Positions 41,496 to 48,732 of a stretch of DNA of 64,000 bases are shown in pieces. Location: positions 1 through 64,000 of the forward strand of contig VBCA01000007.1 of assembly GCA_005881575.1 (NCBI GenBank). Reading direction: 5' to 3'. Each line of letters starts with the position of its first letter. The first letter of the stretch is position 1. Under the pieces are notes generated by a model, which was not told the origin of the DNA, made no database searches, and saw nothing but the letters and a program-made list of their open reading frames with translations. Source of the DNA: Betaproteobacteria bacterium (GTDB lineage Bacteria; Pseudomonadota; Gammaproteobacteria; Burkholderiales; SG8-39). The position numbers were made by a program, and so were the translations under genes.

Positions 41496-42665
41496 ATGGA
41501 TTCTTCCGCGAACCGCATCTACGCGCCGTTTTTCTCGAGCGCGTTCACCTGGAACTTCGCGCTCGGAATGACCCAGCTGCAGATCCCGCTCTACGCACGG
41601 GAACTGGGTTACTCCGGCGTCGAGATCGGCAGCCTGATCGCGCTCCCCATCGTCGTGCAGATGATCTTCAACCTCGTCGGCGGAGCCTGGACCGACCGCC
41701 TCGGCGGAATGAACGTTTCCCTGGTCGCCTTCGTCGCCACCGCCGCGGCCGGAACCATGTTCGCCGCGTCGTCGAGCTTCGCGGGCCTGTTCGCCGCGCA
41801 GATCATGATGATCGTTGCGCGCGCCGTGTATTGGCCGGCGAGCTGGGCGCTGGTGAGCCAACTTCCCGGAGCGCGCGGCAGTTTGATGGGGACGCTGAAC
41901 GCGATCACGAGCTTCGGGCAGATCGCCGGTACGGTCTGCGCCGGCATGATCATCGCAAGCTGGGGCTTCGGCGCGGGTTTTTGGACCGTGGCGGCGATGG
42001 GCGCCGTCTCTTTCGCCCTGGGCCTCGCGTTCCGCTACGCGCCCCCGTCCCGCCGGAAGGCGCCGCTCCCGCTGCTTGCGGGCTACCGAGTGCTGCTCGG
42101 ACGGCGCTCGATCTATTACGGCGTCATGTGCGCCTACCTCTCGGCGCTGCCGTTCTCCTTGAGCGTCTCGTTCTATCCGATCCTGCTGATCGAGCAGGGG
42201 TTCGGCTCGGAAGCCGCCGGCTGGCTCGTCGGAATGCGTCCCCTGGGCGCGATTGCGGCGGGCGTCGTGCTCGCGCGTTTCGTGAAGCACGCGGACGATT
42301 CTTCCGTGCCGCTCGCCTCGGCCCTGGCGGTCGCGGCCTCGGTCGGCCTGGTCGCCCTTTTCACGAACCCCGCGATCATCGCGTTCTTCCTCTTCGGCGT
42401 GGGGCTCGGCTCGGGCGTGATGACGATTTATTTCCAGATCCTCGTGAGCAGCCTGTCATCCGACGAAACCCGCGGATCGGCGATGGCGCTCGCCGGGATG
42501 GGGTGGAGCATCTCGCACATCTCGACGCCTCTCGTCATGGGCGCTCTGGCCGACCTGTACGGCATTCACGCGGCGTTCTACGCGCTGGGCGCCTTTGCGT
42601 TGCTGCTTTCGCTCGCTCTTCCCCCGGTCCACCGCTGGTCGCTCGCCGGCGGCGAGCCGCGTTGA
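41496..42665 (+). CDS. MFS transporter
   Basis: 389 residues, predicted 12 membrane helices. Loop 2-3 has GAWTDRLGG (variant of the MFS G-x-x-x-D-R motif). The N-terminal half includes MTQLQIPLYARELGYSGVEIG and the C-terminal half FLFGVGLGSGVMTIYFQIL and ALAGMGWSISHISTPLVMG. The general pattern is that of drug- or metabolite-efflux MFS proteins of about 400 residues. Substrate unknown. A small membrane protein gene follows after 71 bp. Confidence 0.82.
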   Translation: MDSSANRIYAPFFSSAFTWNFALGMTQLQIPLYARELGYSGVEIGSLIALPIVVQMIFNLVGGAWTDRLGGMNVSLVAFVATAAAGTMFAASSSFAGLFAAQIMMIVARAVYWPASWALVSQLPGARGSLMGTLNAITSFGQIAGTVCAGMIIASWGFGAGFWTVAAMGAVSFALGLAFRYAPPSRRKAPLPLLAGYRVLLGRRSIYYGVMCAYLSALPFSLSVSFYPILLIEQGFGSEAAGWLVGMRPLGAIAAGVVLARFVKHADDSSVPLASALAVAASVGLVALFTNPAIIAFFLFGVGLGSGVMTIYFQILVSSLSSDETRGSAMALAGMGWSISHISTPLVMGALADLYGIHAAFYALGAFALLLSLALPPVHRWSLAGGEPR

Positions 42666-42736
42666 GCACCCGAAGCGAGCTTTCTCCGCTTCCGAAGTCC
42701 GGTAGACTACGGGCTTGCGCTCCGTGGAGCCCGACT

Positions 42737-42928
42737 GTGAACCCGATCTACAAGTGGATGGGAATCGTCCTCGCTGTCGGCGTAGCCCTCATGGTGATCG
42801 AGTATCGCTTCGCGAAAAAGAAAAAGGAAGGCGTCACCCCGACCGACAAGCAGCGCATCGTCGGCATCTTCTGGATCGCGATCTTCATGAGCCTCCTGGT
42901 AGGCGCGCTCATGCTGATGTCGGACTGA
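42737..42928 (+). CDS. small two-helix membrane protein
   Basis: 63 residues, GTG start with a weak purine-rich TGGAG upstream. Two predicted membrane helices: YKWMGIVLAVGVALMVIEYR (residues 4-23) and GIFWIAIFMSLLVGALML (near the C-terminus), separated by a basic loop (AKKKKEGVTPTDKQR). It stops 4 bp before the luciferase-like gene's start. I do not recognise a named family. Coding is supported by hydrophobic periodicity, the positive cytoplasmic loop and tight packing. Confidence 0.6.
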   Translation: MNPIYKWMGIVLAVGVALMVIEYRFAKKKKEGVTPTDKQRIVGIFWIAIFMSLLVGALMLMSD

Positions 42929-42932
42929 AGGG

Positions 42933-43931
42933 ATGAGGGTGCCTCTGGGGGTGCTCGATCAATCCCCCGTCATCAGCGGACACAGTGCCACCGAAGCGAT
43001 CGCCGAAACCGTTTCGCTCGCCCGGCTCGCCGAAGAGCTGGGGTACGGCCGCTACTGGCTCGCCGAGCACCACGCCATCGCGGCGCTTGCCGATCCCAGT
43101 CCCGAGATTCTCGTCTCGCGCGTCGCGAGCGCCACTTCGCGCATCCGCGTCGGTACGGGTGGAGTGCTCCTTCCCTACTACAGTCCGCTCAAGATCGCCG
43201 AGCAGTTCCGCATGCTCGAAGCGCTTTTTCCCGGGCGCATCGATCTCGGCATCGGCCGCGCGCCGGGCGGGGACCCGCGCACGGCGCTCGCGTTGGCGGA
43301 CGGCGAATACCAAGGCGCGGAGCACATGCCGCAGCAGGTGCAGGACCTGATCGGTTTTCTGGACCGGACGCTTCCCGCGGGTCATCCATACGTCAAGGTC
43401 AAGGCCCAGCCCGCCGGAGATACTTCGCCGGAAATATGGCTGCTCGGCTCCTCGGATTACAGCGGCGCGCTCGCCGCCCAGCTCGGCCTGCGCTTCGCGT
43501 TCGCGCATTTCATCAGCGCGTTCGGAGGCGAGGCCGTGGCGCGCGCCTACCGCGATCAGTACCAAGCGTCGGAGCGCGAGCCGCAACCCCGGTCGCTCGT
43601 ATGCGCGTTCGTGATCTGCGCGAAGACCCGTTCCGAGGCCGAGCGCCTCGCCGCAAGCATCGACCTTCGGCGCCTGCACATGGCAAAGGGCATCGATGCG
43701 CCCGTGCCGACGCTCGAGGAAGCGAGGGCGTACCGCATCTCTCCGCAGGAGCGCGCCTACATCGGGCAGCAGCGCTCGCGCCTGGTGCACGGCGATCCGG
43801 GAGAAGTGCGCGAAAAGCTGCTGGCGCTGAAGGAGAAGTTCGCGGCCGACGAGCTGATGGTCATCACCATCACCGGCGATTACGAGAGCCGGCGCGAATC
43901 GTACCGGCTCGTAGCGGAGGCGTTTGCGTAG
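42933..43931 (+). CDS. LLM-class flavin-dependent oxidoreductase (MsnO8-like)
   Basis: 332 residues. Luciferase-like TIM barrel: VPLGVLDQSPV at the N-terminus, YWLAEHHAIAALADPSPEIL, GTGGVLLPYYSPLKIAEQFRML and RIDLGIGRAPGGDPRTALAL, all strongly characteristic of the MsnO8 subgroup. It uses FMNH2 or F420-like flavin to oxidise small molecules in the cytoplasm. No flavin reductase gene is adjacent. Substrate unknown. It converges with the GGDEF gene. Confidence 0.87.
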   Translation: MRVPLGVLDQSPVISGHSATEAIAETVSLARLAEELGYGRYWLAEHHAIAALADPSPEILVSRVASATSRIRVGTGGVLLPYYSPLKIAEQFRMLEALFPGRIDLGIGRAPGGDPRTALALADGEYQGAEHMPQQVQDLIGFLDRTLPAGHPYVKVKAQPAGDTSPEIWLLGSSDYSGALAAQLGLRFAFAHFISAFGGEAVARAYRDQYQASEREPQPRSLVCAFVICAKTRSEAERLAASIDLRRLHMAKGIDAPVPTLEEARAYRISPQERAYIGQQRSRLVHGDPGEVREKLLALKEKFAADELMVITITGDYESRRESYRLVAEAFA

Positions 43932-43948
43932 GGCCGGGACTGGAGCTT

Positions 43949-44971
43949 CTAGCGCCCTGGCCACTCGGTGCGATTGCGGCCGGATTGCTTTGCCGTGTAG
44001 AGCGCGTCATCGGCCTGAGCGAGCAGCTTCTGAGGATTCGCGCCCCTTTCCAGCGCGACCAGCCCGAGCGAAACGGTCACCTGGGGCAGCAGGCGTCCAT
44101 CGTAGTTGAACGAGGCGGAAGCGACCGCCTCGCGCAGCCGTTCGACGGCGCTGATGGCGCCCGGCAGCAAGGTTTGAGGGAGGATCAGCACGAACTCCTC
44201 GCCACCGATGCGGGCGGCGGAGTCGGCGGGCCTCAGGTTGGCGCGCACGAGCTGCCCGACCTGCAACAGCACGGCGTCCCCCGCGGCATGTCCGTAGCCG
44301 TCGTTGATCTGCTTGAAGTGGTCGATGTCCATCATGGCGATGCACAGCGGCTCGGACGCGTGGAGGTGGCGTTGGATGATTCGAGGCAGCGTCTGGTCGA
44401 GCCAGCGCCGGTTGCGGAAACCGGTGAGGGCGTCGCTCAAGGCCGCCTGTTCGAATTGACGGCGCAGAACGATGCTCTCCTGTACGGCGTCGTTGTTCGA
44501 GCGCAATCGCTTTGCAAGCCGCACCAGCAAGCCGACCGAGAACTCGTGCGAGGACTCGGCAAGCCACCAGAAGGTTTCTTCGTCCAGCACGAGGAGCTGC
44601 GCGGGTTTTTCCGCTGCGACCGTCGCAGTTGCGGAGCTGCCCGCGAGCAGCGACAGCTCCCCGACGGTCTCGCCCTGTTCTATGTAGGCGAGCGGCGAGT
44701 CATCCAGTTCCACGCGCAGCAGGCCCGAGAGCAGGATGTAGACGCGCAGATTCGGCTCACCCCGCCGGAGCAGGTGCTGGCCCGCTGCTAGCTGCAGCAG
44801 CCGGGCGCGGGGGACGAGCGCGTCGAGGATCTGGTCGCCTATTCCCTGGAGCGCTTGGAGCTCGCGCAGCACCGCGACGCTCACCCCTGGCGCCCCGTCG
44901 CGGGACGACTCCTCGCTCGCGACAGGCAGCCCGGGTTGCAGCGGTTTGCGTGGTTTGCGTAAGAAGCCCAC
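43949..44971 (-). CDS. diguanylate cyclase with N-terminal cyclic-nucleotide-binding-like domain
   Basis: 340 residues. Residues 35-155 have the cNMP-binding fold (LRRGEPNLRVYILLSGLLRVEL, GETVGELSLLAGSSATATV). The Arg that usually contacts the nucleotide phosphate is absent, so the ligand may differ. Residues 175-335 are a GGDEF domain: GGEEF at 256-260, preceded by an R-x-x-D inhibitory site (R247, D250) at the standard 5-residue distance, and MDIDHFKQINDGYGH (214-228). It should make c-di-GMP with product inhibition. Cytoplasmic. The gene diverges from the phosphoesterase. Confidence 0.87.
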   Translation of the reverse strand: MGFLRKPRKPLQPGLPVASEESSRDGAPGVSVAVLRELQALQGIGDQILDALVPRARLLQLAAGQHLLRRGEPNLRVYILLSGLLRVELDDSPLAYIEQGETVGELSLLAGSSATATVAAEKPAQLLVLDEETFWWLAESSHEFSVGLLVRLAKRLRSNNDAVQESIVLRRQFEQAALSDALTGFRNRRWLDQTLPRIIQRHLHASEPLCIAMMDIDHFKQINDGYGHAAGDAVLLQVGQLVRANLRPADSAARIGGEEFVLILPQTLLPGAISAVERLREAVASASFNYDGRLLPQVTVSLGLVALERGANPQKLLAQADDALYTAKQSGRNRTEWPGR

Positions 44972-45124
44972 GTGGATGGCCCGGCTGATCTCTCCCCAGA
45001 ATATCCGAGGGCACCGTGGTCGGCAAGAAAAACCCCAAAAACATCCGAAAGAACCAGACTGACCGATCCGCCTGCAACGTACCCTGCGCTACAATCATGC
45101 GCGGGGAGGTCGAAGGAGGATTTC

Positions 45125-46063
45125 ATGAAACTCTCAAAGCGCGTCATGGCGATCTTGGCATTGACTCCGCTGCTGGCCGGTGTCACCACCTTCGGCTCTT
45201 GCCAGACACCGCCGCCCGTCTCGCAGCCGCACATCAAGACGGTCTTCATCATACTCATGGAGAACAAGAACTGGGCGCAGATCGCCGGCAGCAGCAGCGC
45301 GCCCTACATCAACAACACGCTGCTGCCCATGGCGTCCCACGCAGAGCTGTACTTCAATCCGCCGCTGGTTCATCCCAGCCTGCCCAACTATCTGTGGCTC
45401 GAAGCCGGTGTCAACTTCGGCGTCTTCAACGACGACCCGCCCAGCGCGAATCACCAGAGCACGACCGAGCATCTGGTGACCTTGCTGCAGAAGAGCGGCA
45501 TTTCCTGGAAGACGTATCAGGAGGACATCAGCGGCGCCGACTGTCCTCTGGTCAGCAATGGGCTATACGCCGTGAAGCACAACCCCTTCGTTTACTTTGA
45601 CGATGTAACGAATGACCAGGATCCCAATTCGGCCAATTGCATCGGCCACGTGCGGCCGTTCAGCGAGCTGGCGACGGATCTCGCCAGCAATACCGTTGCG
45701 CAATACAACTTCATCACCCCGAACGAGTGCAACGACATGCACGACAGCTGCGCTCCGCTCAATGATGCCATCCGGCAGGGCGATACCTGGCTGTCCCAGA
45801 ACCTGCCCGCGATCCTCGGCTCAGCGGCCTACCGGAACGGCGGCGCGGTGTTCGTCACCTGGGACGAAGGGGCGGCTTCGGACGGTCCGATCGGAATGAT
45901 CGTGCTGTCGCCGTTCGCCAAGGGCAACGGCTACCGCAACTTCATCCGCTACACGCACGGATCGACCTTGCGCACCTTCCAGGAAATCTTCGGCGTCAGC
46001 CCGTTTCTGCGCGATGCCGCCATCGAGGCCGATCTGAGCGATCTCTTTGCGGTCTTTCCCTGA
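45125..46063 (+). CDS. exported phosphoesterase (acid phosphatase/phospholipase C-like)
   Basis: 312 residues from ATG 45125, with GGAGGA upstream; the open frame before it is non-coding. The N-terminal signal ends in a possible lipobox (TTFGSC). Family PF04185 features: IILMENKNWAQIAGS, HPSLPNYLWLEAG, HQSTTEHLVTLLQKSGISW and FVTWDEGAA, containing the metal ligands Glu, Asn and Asp. It hydrolyses phosphate esters outside the cytoplasm. A TACAAT about 25 bp before the start may be a -10 element. Substrate unknown. Confidence 0.8.
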   Translation: MKLSKRVMAILALTPLLAGVTTFGSCQTPPPVSQPHIKTVFIILMENKNWAQIAGSSSAPYINNTLLPMASHAELYFNPPLVHPSLPNYLWLEAGVNFGVFNDDPPSANHQSTTEHLVTLLQKSGISWKTYQEDISGADCPLVSNGLYAVKHNPFVYFDDVTNDQDPNSANCIGHVRPFSELATDLASNTVAQYNFITPNECNDMHDSCAPLNDAIRQGDTWLSQNLPAILGSAAYRNGGAVFVTWDEGAASDGPIGMIVLSPFAKGNGYRNFIRYTHGSTLRTFQEIFGVSPFLRDAAIEADLSDLFAVFP

Positions 46064-46066
46064 AGC

Positions 46067-46621
46067 TCAGAAGAGGTGCACCGCGGTCGGCCAGAAGGAG
46101 CCGATCAGGCTGAACGCAACGCCGATCGCGCCCAGGGCGTAGGCGATCCAGAGGAGCGCCGCGACGCCGGTGATGATCTGCGCCGAGGCGAGAACGATCG
46201 CGATCTGCACCGCGGCCGAGGCGATCTCGTAGTTGTGGTAGGCCGCCATCGCGCGGTCGCGTTTTGTCTCCATCTCCTTCGCGCGCGCCATGAGCTCCTT
46301 GCGGCCTTCGTTGGTTTCGGGCTCGGATTGGTAGCGTTCGGCCGTCTTCTTCCAGGTCTCGATCTGCCTCCTCACAGCCTCCGGCGCCTTCTGCCCGAAT
46401 TGCGCCTCCATCTCCTCGGCGGCGGTGCGCACCGTCGTCTGGCGGATGGTCTTCGCCTGGAAGAAAGCCCACAGGTTGGAGGCCTCGATGTGGCTGGCGA
46501 GCGCGCTCGTCTGCGAACCCTTGCCCAGGGTCTCGGCGAACGCGAGAACGAGCGCGAGGACCGCGATGAAGAGGGCGACCTTCTTGTTGGAGGGATCGAC
46601 GTGGACGTGGGCTTCGGACAT
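46067..46621 (-). CDS. DUF4337 membrane protein
   Basis: 184 residues. Three membrane helices: KVALFIAVLALVLAFAETLG (N-terminal) and two near the C-terminus (VQIAIVLASAQIITGVAALL and YALGAIGVAFSLIGSFW). Between them is a charged helical stretch with ASNLWAFFQAKTIRQT and ETWKKTAERYQSEPE. This matches the DUF4337 family. It lies 38 bp downstream of soxA on the same strand and may be the last gene of that operon. Function unknown. Confidence 0.8.
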   Translation of the reverse strand: MSEAHVHVDPSNKKVALFIAVLALVLAFAETLGKGSQTSALASHIEASNLWAFFQAKTIRQTTVRTAAEEMEAQFGQKAPEAVRRQIETWKKTAERYQSEPETNEGRKELMARAKEMETKRDRAMAAYHNYEIASAAVQIAIVLASAQIITGVAALLWIAYALGAIGVAFSLIGSFWPTAVHLF

Positions 46622-46659
46622 TCCGATTCTCCCCTTTTTTCAGACGCCCGAATTCTAGC

Positions 46660-47430
46660 TCAGCGCCGCACGCCCGGCGTCTCGATCGGCAACCCTTGAG
46701 CGCGCCACGCGAGATAGAGCTCGAGGTCGAGATATTCCTGCGAACCGTAGGGCAGCATCTCGGCGCGTATCCCCGAGAGGCAGGCGCGCAGGCGGCGCTC
46801 GAGCGAGCCCATCGTCTGCCATTCCATGCGATACGCCGGGTAGGCGTTGGGATGTCCCTGGCTGATGGTCTCAGAGAGCAGCCGCTTGCCCCATTGCGCG
46901 TCGTGGCAGTGGGCGCACGAGAGGTTCATCTGTCCCCGCCGCAGATGGTAGGAGGCGCGCCCCGCCTCGAAATGCGCGCGCGCCGCGCCGGCTATGCTCG
47001 CAGCGATCGGAGCGCCGAGCGACTGGCGCGCGAGGTAGGCGGTGAGCGCGAGCAGGTCCTCCGACTCGTAACGCAAGGGTTCCGCTCCAATGCGTTCGGT
47101 GCGGCAAAGATTGATGCGGCCCTCGAGGTTGAGGAGCTTGCCGCTCGCCTTGTCGATTTTCGGATAGCTCGCGGCGACCCCGCGCATGCTCGTGTCCTTG
47201 TGGCAGCCTGCGCAGGCAAGGTTCTCTTTTCCCGCCGGCTCACGCCAGAGTTTTTCGCCGCGCTCCACCCACAGCATGCCGGGATTGGCGAAGTCGTCGT
47301 TCTGAAGGGCGCGCAGGTCCGAGCCTAAAAACGCGGAGCCCGATTTGAGCTCGCCCGGCGCAATCGCGCGCTCCTGCGCGAGCGCGACGCCGGCGGCGAG
47401 CGCTACGGCGGCAAGAGCGAGCCGCCTCAT
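46660..47430 (-). CDS. soxA: SoxA, dihaem cytochrome of thiosulfate oxidation
   Basis: 256 residues with Sec signal (cleavage near ALAQ). Haem motifs C73-A-G-C76-H77 and C172-A-H-C175-H176, and the active-site Cys217 (R-A-C-L-S-G), which becomes the persulfide ligand of the catalytic haem. With SoxX it links thiosulfate to SoxY. The ATG overlaps the soxZ stop (ATGA). The region before 47430 in the same frame is soxZ shadow. Complete and standard in length for the dihaem type. Confidence 0.9.
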   Translation of the reverse strand: MRRLALAAVALAAGVALAQERAIAPGELKSGSAFLGSDLRALQNDDFANPGMLWVERGEKLWREPAGKENLACAGCHKDTSMRGVAASYPKIDKASGKLLNLEGRINLCRTERIGAEPLRYESEDLLALTAYLARQSLGAPIAASIAGAARAHFEAGRASYHLRRGQMNLSCAHCHDAQWGKRLLSETISQGHPNAYPAYRMEWQTMGSLERRLRACLSGIRAEMLPYGSQEYLDLELYLAWRAQGLPIETPGVRR

Positions 47431-47747
47431 CCCTTGACGACGATAGCCTGGCGCTCCGAGCCCCGCTGGCCTTCGTCGTCGGCCCAGGTGAACTCGAGAT
47501 CCCCGCTCGCCTCGGCGACGGTGTAGAACTGCACGTAGGGGTTGGCGGAGATGCCCGAGGACAGGTCGGCGCGGAACACTTCCACTCCGTTGTAGCGGCA
47601 CGACAGGACGTTGATGACGTTGCGCTTGATGAGATGGCCGACGTCGTCGTGGCGGTAGCCGGTCTCCATGGGGTGCTGGATGAGGATGCAGACTTCGATC
47701 ACCTCGCCGCGTCTCGCCTCGCGCGGAATCTGGATTCTTGCGGCCAT
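47427..47747 (-). CDS. soxZ: SoxZ, sulfur-carrier scaffold
   Basis: 106 residues, cytoplasmically encoded without its own signal, co-exported with SoxY. Ig-like fold with IQIPREARRGEVIEVCILIQ, HPMETGYRHDD (typical SoxZ motif), SGISANPYVQFYT and FTWADDEGQ. It forms the SoxYZ heterodimer that carries sulfur intermediates. Gap to soxY is 21 bp and overlap with soxA 4 bp. Confidence 0.92.
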   Translation of the reverse strand: MAARIQIPREARRGEVIEVCILIQHPMETGYRHDDVGHLIKRNVINVLSCRYNGVEVFRADLSSGISANPYVQFYTVAEASGDLEFTWADDEGQRGSERQAIVVKG

Positions 47748-47768
47748 GGTTTCCCGTTTAGACCCGGC

Positions 47769-48206
47769 TCAGCTCTCGTCGAGACAGGCGGAAAGCGTCA
47801 CCACGATGGGCGCAGCGGCGTACCAGAACGAGCCGTCGGAGAGCTTCGCGACGGCCGTCACGCGCTGGCTGCCGGCGAGCCGCACGCGCGAGTTGATCTC
47901 GGCCCTGCCCGCGCGCGGGCTCAGATAGAAATTCGCCATGTTGGGCACCGGGTTCCTCTCCGAGTACAGGTGGATGCTCTTCACGTGATCGGCCGGGGTC
48001 ATCGGGCTGTCCACCGTGATGCGGATGGGAACGGAGTTGCCGTTGTCGGCGAGCTGCGGCAGGACGAGCGCGACCTTGCCCTTTCTCAGCGGAGCGCCGT
48101 TGGCGAGCGCCCGCACGAGCGGATCCACGGGGTCGGCCTGCGCGAGCGCGGCGCCGGGAAGCGCGAGGGCGCCGACTGCACTGGCGAGGAAATCGCGGCG
48201 CCTCAC
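47769..48206 (-). CDS. soxY: SoxY, sulfur-carrier protein with atypical C-terminus
   Basis: 145 residues from GTG 48206, overlapping the soxX stop (GTGA). Twin-arginine signal MRRRDFLASAVGALAL. The SoxY core is clear: GNSVPIRITVDSPMTPADHVKSI, RNPVPNMANFYLSP and INSRVRLAGSQRVTAVAK. The C-terminus, where SoxY normally ends in the swinging-arm motif GGCGG, reads TLSACLDES: Cys141 is retained but without flanking glycines and with four residues following. The carrier function probably survives, but the arm is different. Confidence 0.88.
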   Translation of the reverse strand: MRRRDFLASAVGALALPGAALAQADPVDPLVRALANGAPLRKGKVALVLPQLADNGNSVPIRITVDSPMTPADHVKSIHLYSERNPVPNMANFYLSPRAGRAEINSRVRLAGSQRVTAVAKLSDGSFWYAAAPIVVTLSACLDES

Positions 48207-48643
48207 TGCGGCTCCTTCAGGCTCGCGAGCCAGGCGACGACGTCCTCCACCTGCTGCGCCGAGAGCAGGGGCTTGCCGCGGAAGGCCGCGGCGACCTGAT
48301 TCAAGCCTTCGGTCCTGTAGTACGCCGGCATGGGCGACTCCGGATTCACGCGGGTGGAATCGGCGACGCGCAGGCGCAGCTGCGCGGGAGAAAGCCGCGC
48401 GCCGACGCCCGCGAGCGTCGGCGCGATGTTCCCGGAGGTCTTCTCGCCGGGCACCGCATGGCACAAAGTACACGCTCCCGCATCCCGATTCACCACGATG
48501 CTTCGACCGCGCGCCGCATCGCCGGGTTCGGCAGTCAGAGCCCGCGGAATCGCGTCCCCGACCGCCTCGAAGCGCACCGGCTCACCCTGCGCGCAGACCT
48601 GCGAGCACGCGAACAGCATCGCAACGGCAGCCACCCTTGTCAT
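48203..48643 (-). CDS. soxX: SoxX, monohaem cytochrome of thiosulfate oxidation
   Basis: 146 residues from ATG 48643. Signal MTRVAAVAMLFACSQV with cleavage after CAQ. Haem C58-T-L-C61-H62 and Met105 in SPMPAYY. The frame continues upstream to 48736, but that stretch is the REP-like palindrome, whose left tip contains this ATG. No good Shine-Dalgarno precedes it. An in-frame ATG at MLFACS, 8 codons on, would also leave a signal peptide. First gene of soxXYZA. Confidence 0.88.
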   Translation of the reverse strand: MTRVAAVAMLFACSQVCAQGEPVRFEAVGDAIPRALTAEPGDAARGRSIVVNRDAGACTLCHAVPGEKTSGNIAPTLAGVGARLSPAQLRLRVADSTRVNPESPMPAYYRTEGLNQVAAAFRGKPLLSAQQVEDVVAWLASLKEPQ

Positions 48644-48712
48644 TCTGAGCGTAGCGAAGAATCTGCTTTTGCCGTAACAGCAGATTCTTCGGGCTGCGCC
48701 CTCAGAATGACA
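48638..48712. repeat. REP-like imperfect palindrome
   Basis: The two ends are TGTCATTCTGAG and its complement, and an inner arm CGAAGAATCTGCT is repeated inverted around TTTGCCGTAAC. The arms between are GC-rich and imperfect. CATTCTGAG...CGAAGAATC elements are familiar as dispersed palindromes in many bacterial genomes. I see no second copy in this window. It separates the iorB gene from soxX and contains the soxX ATG. Confidence 0.75.
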
Positions 48713-48732
48713 TGCAACAACGTGCGTGCGCG

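Noticed and set aside
44972-45124. Upstream extension of the phosphoesterase
   Set aside because: A strong Shine-Dalgarno and signal peptide begin at 45125. The extension has no export signal.
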